Assembly (NCBI GenBank): GCA_902493795.1
Contig: CABUQZ010000031.1
Coordinates: forward strand, 1-12,500
Direction of reading: 5' to 3'
From: an uncultured Clostridium sp.
GTDB taxonomy: Bacteria; Bacillota_I; Bacilli_A; RF39; UBA660
Length of the DNA stretch: 12,500 nucleotides
Shown: one piece after another, positions 12,228 through 12,500 of the stretch
How positions within the stretch are numbered: position 1 is the first letter of the stretch
How the letters are laid out: the number at the start of each line of letters is the position of its first letter
The notes under the pieces: generated by a model
Told to the model about the DNA's origin: nothing
Databases searched by the model: none
What the model saw: the letters and a program-made list of their open reading frames with translations, nothing else
Position numbers and translations under genes: made by a program

Positions 12228-12500
12228 CTATTTATTTTTTCTCCATACCATTTTATCCACAATTCCTGTGTAACTTTGAATTATTTTAACTACTTTTGTA
12301 CTTACATTTTCGTCAACATAATTTGGAACTGGTAATCCATAATCACCATTTTTGTTCATTTCTACAGCTAGTTCTACTGCTTTAAGTAAGTCTTCAGTGT
12401 TAATTCCAGCAAGAACAAAATCTCCTTTATCTAGTGCTTCAGGACGCTCTGTACTTGTTCTTATACATACAGCTGGAATTGGTTCGTTTTTAGAGATGTA
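12228..12500 (-). CDS. wecB: UDP-N-acetylglucosamine 2-epimerase, non-hydrolysing (3' part only)
   Basis: Only the last 90 codons are in the window; the gene runs off the right edge. The sequence matches the C-terminus of non-hydrolysing UDP-GlcNAc 2-epimerases of the WecB/MnaA type, which make UDP-ManNAc for surface polysaccharides: PIPAVCIRTSTERPEALDKG (the conserved R-x-S/N-T-E-R-P-E substrate site), FVLAGINTEDLLKAVELAVE, then a tail of the form NGDYGLPVPNYVDENVSTKV ending WRKNK. It ends in TAG (12230-12228), with the next gene 14 bp on. The enzyme could supply the polysaccharide controlled by the kinase-phosphatase pair in the same window. Confidence 0.88.
   Translation of the reverse strand, partial: YISKNEPIPAVCIRTSTERPEALDKGDFVLAGINTEDLLKAVELAVEMNKNGDYGLPVPNYVDENVSTKVVKIIQSYTGIVDKMVWRKNK

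Overview
The window comes from a very AT-rich, low-GC Gram-positive bacterium (Bacillota, possibly an uncultured Bacilli/Erysipelotrichia-like or Clostridia-like lineage). The grounds are strong AGGAGG-type ribosome sites, TATAAT promoters, short T-tailed terminators and the gene families present. Trp is TGG. All 17 stop codons that can be assigned are TAA (10) or TAG (7), and none is TGA. No rRNA, tRNA, CRISPR array or insertion sequence was seen.

Region 1 (1-5100, all minus strand) looks accessory or defence-like. It holds an Rpn/PD-(D/E)XK nuclease gene running off the left edge, two overlapping unknown genes (970-1819), a 59-aa gene plus a WYL-domain regulator (1931-3102), an AbiEi/AbiEii type IV toxin-antitoxin pair (3262-4705), and a 33-aa DUF3789-type membrane peptide (4970-5071). 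The promoters of the unknown pair and of the WYL operon share a conserved element in the same register over the -35 box. This suggests one small regulon controlled by the WYL protein.

Region 2 (5304-7458, minus) is a surface-polysaccharide phosphoregulation operon. It encodes a fused Wzz/tyrosine autokinase followed by a PHP-type tyrosine phosphatase, with a clear promoter and a strong terminator and no glycosyltransferase gene between them.

Region 3 (7478-9691, plus) is a uracil-salvage operon: UraA permease and uracil phosphoribosyltransferase. The leader holds a 35-codon ORF whose stop codon exactly fills the loop of an intrinsic terminator just ahead of uraA. This is a candidate translation-coupled attenuator analogous in principle to E. 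coli pyrBI.

Region 4 (9671-12500, minus) has two VanZ-family membrane proteins flanking an unrecognised 312-aa protein, then a 132-aa orphan gene immediately downstream of the 3' end of a UDP-N-acetylglucosamine 2-epimerase gene that runs off the right edge.
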